Source: Ideonella sp. (GTDB lineage Bacteria; Pseudomonadota; Gammaproteobacteria; Burkholderiales; Burkholderiaceae_C). Taken from it: a stretch of DNA of 64,000 nt. The notes beneath the pieces are model-generated. The model searched no databases. It saw only the letters and a list, made by a program, of their open reading frames with translations, and was not told the origin of the DNA. The DNA is taken from NCBI GenBank assembly GCA_015075165.1, contig JABTUY010000002.1:744001-808000 (forward strand). The letters run 5' to 3'. Below are positions 36,047-50,188 of this stretch, piece after piece. Both the position numbers and the translations under genes were made by a program. Position 1 is the stretch's first letter. The number at the start of each line of letters is the position of its first letter.

Positions 36047-37405
36047 ATGAGCAACGCACGCACGCTGATTCTCTTCGGCTACGACTGGGACGCCGCGGCG
36101 TTCGACCGCCTGTCGCCCACGTGGCCGGCCGACCATGCCGGCTTCGATCTGTTCAGCTTCCCGAGTTGCCTGCGCCTGGCCGGCTTCGACCTGCAGCCGT
36201 TCGTTGAAGCGCTGGCGCGGCGTGTGCGCCGTGCCGGCTGGCGAGCCGTGGTGTCGCATCACGAGCAGTTCGGCGCGCTCGCGGCGGCGCTGCTGGCCGA
36301 GCGCATGGGCTGGCCCGGCACGCCGGTGGCCGCTGTGCTCGCGTGCCAGCACAAGCTGGTGGCGCGCCAGGTGCTGCAGCGCGTGGCGCCGCAGGCCAAC
36401 CTGCCGCATGCCGCGCTGCAGGCGCGCTACGGGGGGCCGATCCCCCACGGGCTGCGCTATCCGCTGTTCGCCAAGCCGGTGAAGGCGGCGTTCTCGGTGC
36501 TGGCGCGGCGCGTGGCCAGCCACGAGCACCTCACTGCGTTGACCCGTTTCGGACCGCTCGAGCAGTGGATCATCCGCCGCCTGGTCGAGCCGTTCGACGC
36601 CATTGCCCGCGCGCGGCTGGGCGTCGGGCCCGAGTCGATCGGCACTGCGCACGGCATGCTGCTCGAACAGCCGTTCGACGCGCCGCAGTACAACCTCGAC
36701 GGCTACGTGTTCGGCGGCCGCGTGCATGCGCTCGGCGTGGTCGACGCGCTGATGTACCCTGGCACCGATGCGTTCCAGCGCTTCGAGCGGCCGAGCCGGC
36801 TGCCCGATGCGGTGCAGGCGCGCGCGCTCGACATCGCCACGCGCTTCCTGCAGGCGGTGGGCTTCGACCATGGCTTCTTCAACATGGAGTTCTTCTACGA
36901 CGCCGACAGCGATGCGCTGAAGGTGATCGAGTTCAACCCGCGGCTGGCGTCGCAACTGGCTGACTTGTACCGCCGCGTCGACGGCCTCGACGCGCACGCC
37001 GGCTCGCTGGCGCTGGCCCATGGCCGCGACCCGGCCGCGGCGATGGCGTGCCGCCCCAGCGCCGGCGCCGCCGCGAGCTTCGTGTTCCGCAGCTTCGATC
37101 CCGGCCACGTGCCGGCGATGCCGGCACCACACGCGTTGCGTGCACTGGCGCGCGAGTTCCCGGATTCCTGGGTGCGGGCGATGCCCAAGCAGGGCGGCGG
37201 CCTGGCGCGCGACTTCAAATGGCTCGGCAGCCATCGCTACGGCGTGCTGCATCTGGGCGGCGCCGACGAGGCTGACCTGCACGAGCGCTACCGGCGCGCC
37301 TGCAGCCTGCTTGGCTGGCCGGCGGCCGACGCGTCGCGCGAGCGGCACGTGTCGCGATCGCTGCGGCCGCTCGTGCTGCCGAGCGCCGAAGGGTTGGCCA
37401 CCTGA
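36047..37405 (+). CDS. ATP-grasp domain protein, possible amino-acid or peptide ligase
   Basis: A 452-residue protein starting MSNARTLILFGYDWDAAAFD. The middle (residues about 110-330) is an ATP-grasp fold: a Lys-containing FAKPVKAAFSVL strand, the LDGYVFGGRVHALGVVD segment and the metal-binding FNMEFFYD and VIEFNPRLASQLADLY (Glu and Asn). The reaction type, acyl-phosphate formation and ligation to an amine or thiol, is family knowledge; the substrate is unknown. A GTG at 36038 is an alternative start. The 297 bases before it hold no recognisable gene. It is convergent with the methyltransferase gene and near an EgtD-like gene. Confidence 0.75.
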   Translation: MSNARTLILFGYDWDAAAFDRLSPTWPADHAGFDLFSFPSCLRLAGFDLQPFVEALARRVRRAGWRAVVSHHEQFGALAAALLAERMGWPGTPVAAVLACQHKLVARQVLQRVAPQANLPHAALQARYGGPIPHGLRYPLFAKPVKAAFSVLARRVASHEHLTALTRFGPLEQWIIRRLVEPFDAIARARLGVGPESIGTAHGMLLEQPFDAPQYNLDGYVFGGRVHALGVVDALMYPGTDAFQRFERPSRLPDAVQARALDIATRFLQAVGFDHGFFNMEFFYDADSDALKVIEFNPRLASQLADLYRRVDGLDAHAGSLALAHGRDPAAAMACRPSAGAAASFVFRSFDPGHVPAMPAPHALRALAREFPDSWVRAMPKQGGGLARDFKWLGSHRYGVLHLGGADEADLHERYRRACSLLGWPAADASRERHVSRSLRPLVLPSAEGLAT

Positions 37406-37491
37406 CGGTCGGGCGCCCGCGATGCGCGCGCCACCAACCGCGGCGCAATCGATCGACCACGCTGCGGCCGCGAATGCACGCGTGGCCTCCT

Positions 37492-38112
37492 TCAGTCGCG
37501 CTTATGGCCGCAGGCGATGTAGCCCATGCCGAACTGCGTGGTCCAGCGCTGCAGCGATTGGCAATACGGCTCGATGCGGTCCCACGGCCGCCAGAGCTCG
37601 CCGGGCCGGGCGTTGTAGGGCCGGTTCTTCAGCCAGGCGTAGAGGTTCAGCGGACCGGTCCACCACGGGAAATACCGGATGCCGGCGATCGCGATGCGTG
37701 CGCCCGGCTTCACTTGGCGCATCAGGTTGTGCAGCGCCGCGCGCGAGCGCAGGATGTCGTGCGTGTAGTTGAACAGCACCGCATCGGCGGGCTGCGGCAG
37801 CTGCACGGTCTCGGCCGACTCGCAGACCTGCCACACGTTGCGCCAGTCCTCGCGCGCGACGCGTTCGCGCGCAAGCTCGAACATCTCGGGGCTCTGCTCG
37901 AAGGCCAGCACGCGGCCGGCGTCGCCGACGCCGGCGCGCAGCAGCGCATAGCTCAGGCCCGTGCCGGCGCCGACGTCGAGCACCACCTGGCCGGGCTGCA
38001 GGTCCAGCAGTGCGATCGTGCGCCGACGCAGCGGCATGGTGCGCTGCGCCGACGCGTCGTAGCCCGCGGCATGCCGGCGGTAGCGCCGGATCGACAGCTC
38101 GTTGGGGGTCAT
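37492..38112 (-). CDS. Class I SAM-dependent methyltransferase
   Basis: A 206-residue methyltransferase. The SAM-binding motif VVLDVGAGTGLSYALL is at about residues 43-58, with the acidic AFEQSPEM at the end of strand 2 and the post-motif region ADAVLFNYTHDILRS. The C-terminal part is aromatic-rich (RYFPWWTGPLNLYAWL), suggesting an amphipathic or lipid-like substrate pocket, but the substrate cannot be named. Transcribed divergently from the EgtD-like gene with a 159-base gap in which I found no clear operator. Confidence 0.8.
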   Translation of the reverse strand: MTPNELSIRRYRRHAAGYDASAQRTMPLRRRTIALLDLQPGQVVLDVGAGTGLSYALLRAGVGDAGRVLAFEQSPEMFELARERVAREDWRNVWQVCESAETVQLPQPADAVLFNYTHDILRSRAALHNLMRQVKPGARIAIAGIRYFPWWTGPLNLYAWLKNRPYNARPGELWRPWDRIEPYCQSLQRWTTQFGMGYIACGHKRD

Positions 38113-38271
38113 GCGCTCCAGGTCCGGGGTTCGGCATCGAGGCCCGCATCGTGCTGCGCTTTCACGCCCGCTGCCAACGGGCCGTGTCGCACAGGAGTCG
38201 GGCGGCTCGACTTGACCTTACACCTGGAATCCCCGTTGAACGCAACCGCGTCGAGCGCCGATACTGCGGCC

Positions 38272-39222
38272 ATGGCCATGCCGCGCTTCATCCAGCTCCA
38301 TCGCGAGGATGGCGCCGCGCCGCGCGATGAGCTGGCGCGCGGGCTGGCGCAGCGGCCGGCGATGGTGGCGCCCAAGTTTTTCTACGACGCACTCGGCTCG
38401 CGGCTGTTCGATGCGATCACCGAGTTGCCCGAGTACTACCCGACGCGGATCGAACGCGCGATCTTCGATGCCCATGCGCCGGCCATGGCCGCGGCCGCGG
38501 GCCGCGGCCGCACGCTGATCGATCTCGGCGCCGGCAGCTGCGAGAAGGCAGCGCGCCTGTTCGGCGTGCTCGAGCCGCTGCGCTACGTGGCGGTCGACAT
38601 CTCGGTTGATTACCTGCGCCATGCGCTCGACCACCTGCATCGCCTGCACCCGGCGATCGAGATGATCGGCGTCGGCAGCGACTTCTCCACCGAGCTGGTG
38701 CTGCCGGCCGACATCGGCGGCGGCGAGCGGCTGCTGTTCTACCCCGGCTCGAGCATCGGCAACTTCACGCCGGCGCAGGCGCTGCGCCTGCTGCGCCAGG
38801 CGCGCACGGTGGGCGGCGCCGACGGCGCTCTGCTGATCGGCGTCGACCTGGTGAAGGATCGCGCGGTGCTGGAGCGCGCCTACGACGACCCGCTGCAGGT
38901 CACCGCGGCGTTCAACCTCAACCTGCTGCGGCGGCTGAACACGCTGCTCGGTTGCGATGCGCGGCTCGAAGACTTCCAGCACGTGGCGCTGTTTAACGAG
39001 CACGAGAGCCGCATCGAGATGCACCTGCAGGCCAGGCTTGCGGTGACGCTGCACTGGCCGGGTGGCGAGCGTGCACTGGCCGCCGGCGAGCGCATCCACA
39101 CCGAGAACTCCTACAAGTACACGGTCGATGGCTTCGATCGCCTGCTGCGCGAGGCCGGCTTCGCGCGCACGCGGTGCTGGTGCGACGACGCCGGCTGGTT
39201 CGCCGTCTTCCTGGCCAACTGA
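38272..39222 (+). CDS. egtD: L-histidine N-alpha-methyltransferase EgtD-like
   Basis: A 316-residue protein of the EgtD family, which converts histidine to hercynine (N-alpha-trimethylhistidine) with SAM. Family motifs are ITELPEYYPTRIE (substrate Tyr), LIDLGAGSCEKA (SAM site), FYPGSSIGNFTP (Asn in the histidine site) and IHTENSYKYTVDGF (Glu and Ser that bind the amino group). All key positions I can match are kept. In ergothioneine producers egtB is usually adjacent; here the neighbours are a DUF2855 gene (2 bases downstream), a methyltransferase and an ATP-grasp protein, with no egtB in the window. Confidence 0.82.
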   Translation: MAMPRFIQLHREDGAAPRDELARGLAQRPAMVAPKFFYDALGSRLFDAITELPEYYPTRIERAIFDAHAPAMAAAAGRGRTLIDLGAGSCEKAARLFGVLEPLRYVAVDISVDYLRHALDHLHRLHPAIEMIGVGSDFSTELVLPADIGGGERLLFYPGSSIGNFTPAQALRLLRQARTVGGADGALLIGVDLVKDRAVLERAYDDPLQVTAAFNLNLLRRLNTLLGCDARLEDFQHVALFNEHESRIEMHLQARLAVTLHWPGGERALAAGERIHTENSYKYTVDGFDRLLREAGFARTRCWCDDAGWFAVFLAN

Positions 39223-39224
39223 CG

Positions 39225-40319
39225 ATGGCGTTCGAGCGCCTGTTGACCGCGATGCACGACCCGGCGGTCGTGCGCGTCGCGCCGGCGCAGGGCGCGGCCG
39301 AGCCGGCACCGGCGGCCGTGCGCGTGGCGGTGCGCCGCGTCGCGCTGACCACCAACAACGTCACCTATGCGCTGTTCGGCGAGCGCATGCAGTACTGGCA
39401 GTTCTTTCCCACCGGCGAGGCCGGCTGGGGCCTCGTGCCGGCCTGGGGCTTCGCCGACGTGGTGGCCAGCCGCGTGCCCGAACTCGCGGTGGGCGAGCGC
39501 CTGTACGGCTACTGGCCGCTCGCGTCGCAGGTCGACCTGCAGCCGGCGAAGGTGTCGCCGTTCGCGTTCACCGACGCCACGGCGCACCGCGCGGCGCTGC
39601 CGGCGGCCTACAACCGCTACCAGCGCTGCGCCGCCGACCCGGGCTATCGCGCGGGAGACGAAAGCGCGCTCGCGCTGCTGCGGCCGCTGTTCGGCACCGC
39701 GTTCCTGCTGGCGGACTTCCTGCATGAGCAGGGCTGGTTCGGCGCGCGGCGCGTCGTGCTGTCGAGCGCCTCGAGCAAGACGGCGATGGGCACCGCCTGG
39801 TGCCTGCGCGAGATCGGCGGCGTCGAGATCGTCGCGCTGACTTCGGCGACCCATGAGGTGTTCGTGCGCGGTCTCGGCGTCTACGACGCCGTGCAGCGCT
39901 ACGACGCGACCGAGGCGCTTGATGCCGCGCAGCCCACGGTGTTTGCCGATTTCTCGGGCGATGCGGCGCAGCGCGCACGCCTGCACCGGCATCTGGGCGC
40001 GGCGCTGGTCCACAGCGCGGTGATCGGCGCCACGCAGTACAGCGAAGGCCCGCGTGGCGAGAGCCTGCCAGGCCCGAAGCCCACGTTCTTCTTCGCGCCC
40101 GAGCAGATGCGCGTGCGCAGCCAGGCCTGGGGGTCGGCCGAGTTGCAGCGCCGAGTGGGCGACGCACAGCAGCGCTTCGCGCAGCGCGCGTTCGATGCCC
40201 AGCCGCCGTGGCTGCGCATCGTCGAGCACCGCGGTCTACCGGCGGCGGCCGAGCTGATGCAGGCGATGGCACGCGGGCAGGTCGATCCCGCGCTCGGCCA
40301 CGTGCTGGTGCTCGGCTGA
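39225..40319 (+). CDS. DUF2855 family protein (alcohol-dehydrogenase-like fold)
   Basis: A 364-residue protein with VRRVALTTNNVTYALFGERM near the N terminus, the segment LYGYWPLASQVDLQP, and a Rossmann-like centre (RRVVLSSASSKTAMGTAWCL), matching the DUF2855 family, whose fold resembles medium-chain dehydrogenases/reductases. It begins 2 bases after the egtD-like stop, so the two are surely co-transcribed and may act in the same pathway. No biochemical role is established that I know of. Its stop is 1 base from the stop of the convergent GntR gene. Confidence 0.75.
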   Translation: MAFERLLTAMHDPAVVRVAPAQGAAEPAPAAVRVAVRRVALTTNNVTYALFGERMQYWQFFPTGEAGWGLVPAWGFADVVASRVPELAVGERLYGYWPLASQVDLQPAKVSPFAFTDATAHRAALPAAYNRYQRCAADPGYRAGDESALALLRPLFGTAFLLADFLHEQGWFGARRVVLSSASSKTAMGTAWCLREIGGVEIVALTSATHEVFVRGLGVYDAVQRYDATEALDAAQPTVFADFSGDAAQRARLHRHLGAALVHSAVIGATQYSEGPRGESLPGPKPTFFFAPEQMRVRSQAWGSAELQRRVGDAQQRFAQRAFDAQPPWLRIVEHRGLPAAAELMQAMARGQVDPALGHVLVLG

Positions 40320-40320
40320 G

Positions 40321-41070
40321 CTACGCGGTGGCCGCCTGCAGGCCGCTGTGGAAGTGCTCGCGCATCAGGCGCTGCGCGCGCGCGGCGTCGCGCGCTTCGA
40401 GCGCCTGCATCAGCGCGCGGTGCTCGGCCAGCGATTCGCCGACGCGGCCTTGCCTGAACAGCGAGTGGTGGCGGTTGAGCTTCATCACCTTGCGCAGGTC
40501 GGCCACGATCTGCGCGCGCCAGCGGTTGCCGGCCACCTCGAGCAGCTTGAGGTGGAACTGCTCGTTGGTGCTGAAGAACGCGTCGCGCTGGCGCGCCTGC
40601 CGCTCCAGCCGCTCGTGCAGCGCGCGCAGCTCGGCGAGCTGCGACGCATCGGCCGCTGCGGCCGCCTCGGCGGCGGCGTCGCTCTCGAGCAGCGCGAGCA
40701 GGCGATAGACCTGCGTGACGTCGTCGCGCGACATCTCGGTGACATAGGCGCCGCGCCGCACCTTCATCGTGACCAGGCCTTCGACCGCGAGCACCTTCAG
40801 CGCCTCGCGCAGCGGCGTGCGGCTGATGCCCCATTCGCGCGCCAGCGTCAGCTCGTCGATCCAGGCGCCGGGTTCGAGCGCGCGCGCGAAGATCTTCTCG
40901 CGCAGGCGGTCGGCCACCTCCTGGTACAGCGCGCGCGGCGACAGCGGCGGCGCGGCCTGAGGTGGCGCGACGGCGGTGCGCGCCGCGGAAGAGCGTGCCG
41001 TGGGCGAGCGCGCCGCCGTTCGTGCGCTGGCGGTGGCGCGCGACGGGGCGGCCCGCGGGCGCGATGCCAT
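40321..41070 (-). CDS. GntR-family regulator of the FadR/FCD type, likely controls the propionyl-CoA operon
   Basis: A 249-residue regulator. A disordered Ala/Arg/Pro-rich N terminus (about 40 residues) precedes a GntR winged helix (LTLAREWGISRTPLREALKV, then LVTMKVRRGAYV) and a helical FCD domain (FHLKLLEVAGNRW with metal-type His, then HRALMQALEARDAARA). I use ATG 41070; an ATG at 41118 would extend into the operator region. Transcribed divergently from the mutase gene, with a palindrome in between, so it probably represses that operon until an acyl-CoA or organic acid binds. Confidence 0.85.
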   Translation of the reverse strand: MASRPRAAPSRATASARTAARSPTARSSAARTAVAPPQAAPPLSPRALYQEVADRLREKIFARALEPGAWIDELTLAREWGISRTPLREALKVLAVEGLVTMKVRRGAYVTEMSRDDVTQVYRLLALLESDAAAEAAAAADASQLAELRALHERLERQARQRDAFFSTNEQFHLKLLEVAGNRWRAQIVADLRKVMKLNRHHSLFRQGRVGESLAEHRALMQALEARDAARAQRLMREHFHSGLQAATA

Positions 41071-41128
41071 CACCGACCGGCCGCCTCGGCGAGGCGCCGG
41101 GGGTGCGCAGCCGGGCAACTCAATCGAC

Positions 41129-41157
41129 TTGATTTTGCATTCATAATTATGAATAAT
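41129..41157 (+). promoter_or_regulatory. Promoter of the mutase operon with overlapping 16-bp palindromic operator
   Basis: TTGATT (41129-41134), a 17-base spacer and AATAAT (41152-41157) form a sigma-70-like promoter for the mutase gene. The perfect palindrome ATTCATAATTATGAAT (41139-41154) fills the spacer and enters the -10 box. It is the most AT-rich spot in the region and lies between divergent GntR and mutase genes, the textbook position for an operator controlling both. Confidence 0.7.
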
Positions 41158-41238
41158 GCGGGCGCATCATAGGACGGGCCGCGCGCGCTGGCAAGTACCA
41201 CGCCACACGCGCACCGCGCCGCATCGAGGAGTCGCGTC

Positions 41239-43395
<2,157 letters not shown>

Positions 43396-43436
43396 GCCGT
43401 CCAACGGGAACAGGCAACCCACCGCCGCGCCGCGCC

Positions 43437-44438
43437 ATGCTCGCCACCGCCGACAAGGCCTTGCTCGATGCCGTGCTGCACGCGCGCGGCCCGGTGCAGC
43501 GGCGCGCGGTGGCCAAGGCGATCACGCTGCTGGAGAGCACGCGCGCCGACCATCGCGCGCGCGCCGACGCGCTGCTCAACGCGCTGTTGCCGGCCAGCGG
43601 CCGCTCGTTCCGGCTCGGCATCTCGGGGGTGCCCGGCGCCGGCAAGAGCACCTTCATCGAGGCGTTGGGCCTGCACCTGCTGCAGGCGAAGCACCGCGTG
43701 GCGGTGCTCGCGGTCGACCCGTCGTCGAGCGTGTCGGGCGGCTCGATCCTCGGCGACAAGACGCGCATGGAGCGGCTGTCGGTGCAGGCCGATGCCTTCA
43801 TCCGCCCCAGCCCGACCGGTGGCACGCTCGGCGGCGTGGCCGCGCACACGCGCGAGGCGATGCTGGTGCTCGAGGCCGCCGGGCACGACGTGGTGATCGT
43901 CGAGACCGTGGGCGTCGGCCAGAGCGAGACTGCCGTGGCCGGCATGACCGATTGCTTCGCGCTGCTGCAGCTGCCCAACGCCGGCGACGACCTGCAGGCG
44001 ATCAAGCGCGGCGTGATGGAGCTGGCCGACGTGGTGGCGATCAACAAGACCGATCTCGACCCAGCGGCGGCCACGCGGGCGCAGGCGCAGATCACCTCGT
44101 CGCTGCGGCTGATGCAGCACGGTGGCCGCACGCGCGGCGGTGTGCCGTGGGCCACGCGCGTGCTGACGATCAGTGCCGTGCACGGCACCGGGCTGGTGGA
44201 GTTCTGGCAGGCGGTGAGCGCGTTTCGCGACCAGCAGGTGGCCAGCGGGCAACTGGCGGCGCGCCGCCACGAGCAGGACGAGGCCTGGATGTGGGAGCGC
44301 ATCGAGGCGCTGCTGCACGAGCGCTTTCGCACGCACGCACCGGTGGCCGCCGCGCTGCCGCAGTTCACCGCCGACGTGCGCGCCGGCCGCGTCGCCGCCT
44401 CGGTGGCGGCGCGCCGTCTGATCGAGCTGATGGCGTGA
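43437..44438 (+). CDS. meaB: Methylmalonyl-CoA mutase-associated GTPase MeaB
   Basis: A 333-residue G3E-family P-loop GTPase. Walker A is GVPGAGKST (about residues 64-72), with the family motifs VDPSSSVSGGSILGDKTRM, VETVGVGQSE and the NKTD base-recognition motif. MeaB protects the mutase from inactivation and gates B12 loading. Sits 41 bases after scpA and before pccB. Confidence 0.95.
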   Translation: MLATADKALLDAVLHARGPVQRRAVAKAITLLESTRADHRARADALLNALLPASGRSFRLGISGVPGAGKSTFIEALGLHLLQAKHRVAVLAVDPSSSVSGGSILGDKTRMERLSVQADAFIRPSPTGGTLGGVAAHTREAMLVLEAAGHDVVIVETVGVGQSETAVAGMTDCFALLQLPNAGDDLQAIKRGVMELADVVAINKTDLDPAAATRAQAQITSSLRLMQHGGRTRGGVPWATRVLTISAVHGTGLVEFWQAVSAFRDQQVASGQLAARRHEQDEAWMWERIEALLHERFRTHAPVAAALPQFTADVRAGRVAASVAARRLIELMA

Positions 44439-44513
44439 CCGCGCGGCTGATGTCGCTGATCCACCGCGCCGCACACCGAAACCCCGACAACCGACCCTCG
44501 ACGAAGGCACCCC

Positions 44514-46046
<1,533 letters not shown>

Positions 46047-46202
46047 CCCACCCCCGATGCGGCCTGACGGCCCTCGCTGGCGGCGAACAGGCCCCCGGAC
46101 TGTTGCCGTCCCGCTCGGCCCCCTCGAGGGGGCAACGCCAGCGGCCCGGCAGAGCCGGATCCGCGGCGTTCGCTTGGGGATGCGACGCTGCGGCGTCGCA
46201 AC
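46047..46202 (+). repeat. Structured intergenic repeat, copy 3 (pccB-pccA), with an extra hairpin
   Basis: Begins right after the pccB stop. Elements in order: GGCC-TGAC-GGCC (46061-46072), an inserted hairpin CGGCGAACAG/CTGTTGCCG (46081-46108, one bulge) not present in other copies, the palindrome CCCCCTCGAGGGGG (46119-46132), the core hairpin GCGGCCCGGC/GCCGGATCCGC (46141-46164), the tail CGCTTGGGG and a third hairpin TGCGACGC-TGCG-GCGTCGCA (46181-46200). The third hairpin occupies the same place as that of copy 1 with a wholly different but fully paired stem. Confidence 0.85.
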
Positions 46203-46242
46203 CACAGTGAGCCTGCGACTGATATTGACTGATATGTTCACC

Positions 46243-48321
<2,079 letters not shown>

Positions 48322-48358
48322 TGTCGGCGACCCTCAATCTGGCCAGAGGGTGAATACC

Positions 48359-48826
<468 letters not shown>

Positions 48827-48828
48827 CC

Positions 48829-49164
48829 GTGAGGCCGCTGCGCAGGGTCGCGCCGGGGTTCCCGCTCGTGGCCGCGAGGGTGATCGCGCTGGCAGCCGTC
48901 TCATGCGCGAGCGCCAGCATCGCCGCGGCCGCACCGTCCACCTGCGATGCGCTGCGCGAGCAGATCGAGGCCAAGATCCGTGCCGCCGGCGTGGCGCAGT
49001 TCAGCGTCACGGTGATCGATGCCGCGGCGTCGGCGCCCGGCAAGGTGGTGGGCAGCTGCGAGCGCGGCACGCGGCGCATCGTCTATCGCCGCGGCGGCGA
49101 CGAGGGCATCGTCACCGAATGCAAGGACGGCAGCGTCTCGCGCGACGGCCGCTGCGGCCACTGA
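48829..49164 (+). CDS. DUF1161 family periplasmic protein
   Basis: A 111-residue protein from GTG 48829. A signal peptide (VIALAAVSCASASIAAA) is followed by the DUF1161 pattern: CDALREQIEAKIRAAGVAQF, a VTVIDA strand, then GKVVGSCERGTRRIVYRR. Three mature cysteines plus the C-terminal DGRCGH Cys suggest disulfides. DUF1161 proteins are small periplasmic proteins of unknown role. It starts 2 bases after the epimerase gene but is probably not functionally linked. A hairpin at 49174-49194 may terminate it. Confidence 0.75.
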   Translation: MRPLRRVAPGFPLVAARVIALAAVSCASASIAAAAPSTCDALREQIEAKIRAAGVAQFSVTVIDAAASAPGKVVGSCERGTRRIVYRRGGDEGIVTECKDGSVSRDGRCGH

Positions 49165-49173
49165 CCGCGCAGT

Positions 49174-49194
49174 GCCTTCGCCAACCGCGAAGGC
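49174..49194 (+). terminator. Terminator-like hairpin after the DUF1161 gene
   Basis: GCCTTCGC, a five-base loop CAACC and GCGAAGGC give a perfect 8-bp stem 9 bases after the stop codon, followed by TCGGTT rather than a clean T-run. Probably ends the propionyl-CoA operon transcript. Confidence 0.5.
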
Positions 49195-49221
49195 TCGGTT
49201 CACAATTGGCGCACCGCCACG

Positions 49222-49253
49222 GCCCGCGCCCGGGCGAAGATCCGGGTGCGGGC
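49222..49253 (+). promoter_or_regulatory. Strong 12-bp hairpin in the leader of the LysR-leuCDB operon
   Basis: GCCCGCGCCCGG (49222-49233), an 8-base loop and CCGGGTGCGGGC (49242-49253) pair over 12 positions with one G-U. The structure ends 11 bases before the LysR gene ATG, so in the mRNA it would sit at the ribosome binding region. No leader peptide with Leu codons is visible, so classic attenuation is unlikely. Confidence 0.5.
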
Positions 49254-49264
49254 GCCCGCCCGCC

Positions 49265-50188
49265 ATGCGCTTCGACCTCACCACGCTCAACCTCGTGCTC
49301 GCCATTGCCGACACCCGCAGCATCACCCGCGGTGCCGAGCGCGAGGCCCTGGCGCTGGCGGCGGCCAGCAAGCGGCTGTCCGATCTCGAGTCGCGGCTCG
49401 GTGTCAACCTGTTCGAGCGCCGCGCGCGTGGCGTCGAACCCACCGAGGCCGGGCGTGCGCTGGTGCGCCACATCCGCAGCCTGCAGGCCTCGCTGCATGC
49501 GCTGGAGAGCGAGGTGGTCGAGTTCGCGCGCGGCATCAAGGGCCACCTGCGCGTGGTGGCCAATGCCAGCGCGATCGCCGAGCACCTGCCGGCCGACCTG
49601 GCTGCGTTCGCCAGGGCCCACCCGGGCATCCGCATCAGTCTCGAGGAGCTGACCAGCGCCGACGTGCAGACTGCGCTGGTCGAAGGCCATGCCGATGCCG
49701 GCATCTTCGTGGCGCCGCTGCGCGAGGCGGCGCTGCAGTGCCGCGCCTACCGCGAGGGCACGCTGGCGATCCTGGTGCCGCGCGGTCATGCGCTGGCGCG
49801 GCGCGCCGGGCACAGCTTCGACGCGCTGCTCGAGCACGACATCGTCGGCCTGCACGCCGGCGCGGCCGCGCAGCAGCAGATGCGCGAGCGCGCCGCCGCG
49901 CTCGGCCGCACGCTGAACGCGCGCATGCAGGTGCACGGCTTCGATGCCATCGCCCAGCTGGTGGAGGCCGGCCTCGGCGTGGCTGTGCTGCCGGCGGTGG
50001 TGGCCGAGCGCTTTGCCAAGGTGTTTCGCGTGCAGCCGCTCGAGCTGCGCGAACCCTGGGCCCGCCGCAGCTACCTGCTCGCGGTGCGACAGCAGGCGGT
50101 GCTGCCGCCGCCGTTGCAGCGCTTCGTCGACTTCCTGGGCCGCGGCGCCGCAGCCCAACCCGCCACCCGCACACCGAAGGCTCGCTGA
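49265..50188 (+). CDS. LysR-family transcriptional regulator upstream of leuCDB
   Basis: A 307-residue LysR regulator. The N-terminal helix-turn-helix ([20 protein letters not shown], then [19 protein letters not shown]) is followed by a substrate-binding domain in two lobes (about 90-290). Its stop overlaps the leuC start (TGATG), so regulator and enzymes are one operon, an arrangement that suggests autoregulation together with leucine biosynthesis. The inducer is unknown. Confidence 0.88.
   Translation: MRFDLTTLNLVLAIADTRSITRGAEREALALAAASKRLSDLESRLGVNLFERRARGVEPTEAGRALVRHIRSLQASLHALESEVVEFARGIKGHLRVVANASAIAEHLPADLAAFARAHPGIRISLEELTSADVQTALVEGHADAGIFVAPLREAALQCRAYREGTLAILVPRGHALARRAGHSFDALLEHDIVGLHAGAAAQQQMRERAAALGRTLNARMQVHGFDAIAQLVEAGLGVAVLPAVVAERFAKVFRVQPLELREPWARRSYLLAVRQQAVLPPPLQRFVDFLGRGAAAQPATRTPKAR

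Noticed and set aside
38211-38240. TTGACCTTACACCTGGAAT resembling a MerR/CueR-type promoter before the EgtD-like gene
   Set aside because: The dyad is imperfect, no -10 box lies at 19-20 bp spacing, and there is no MerR-family gene nearby.
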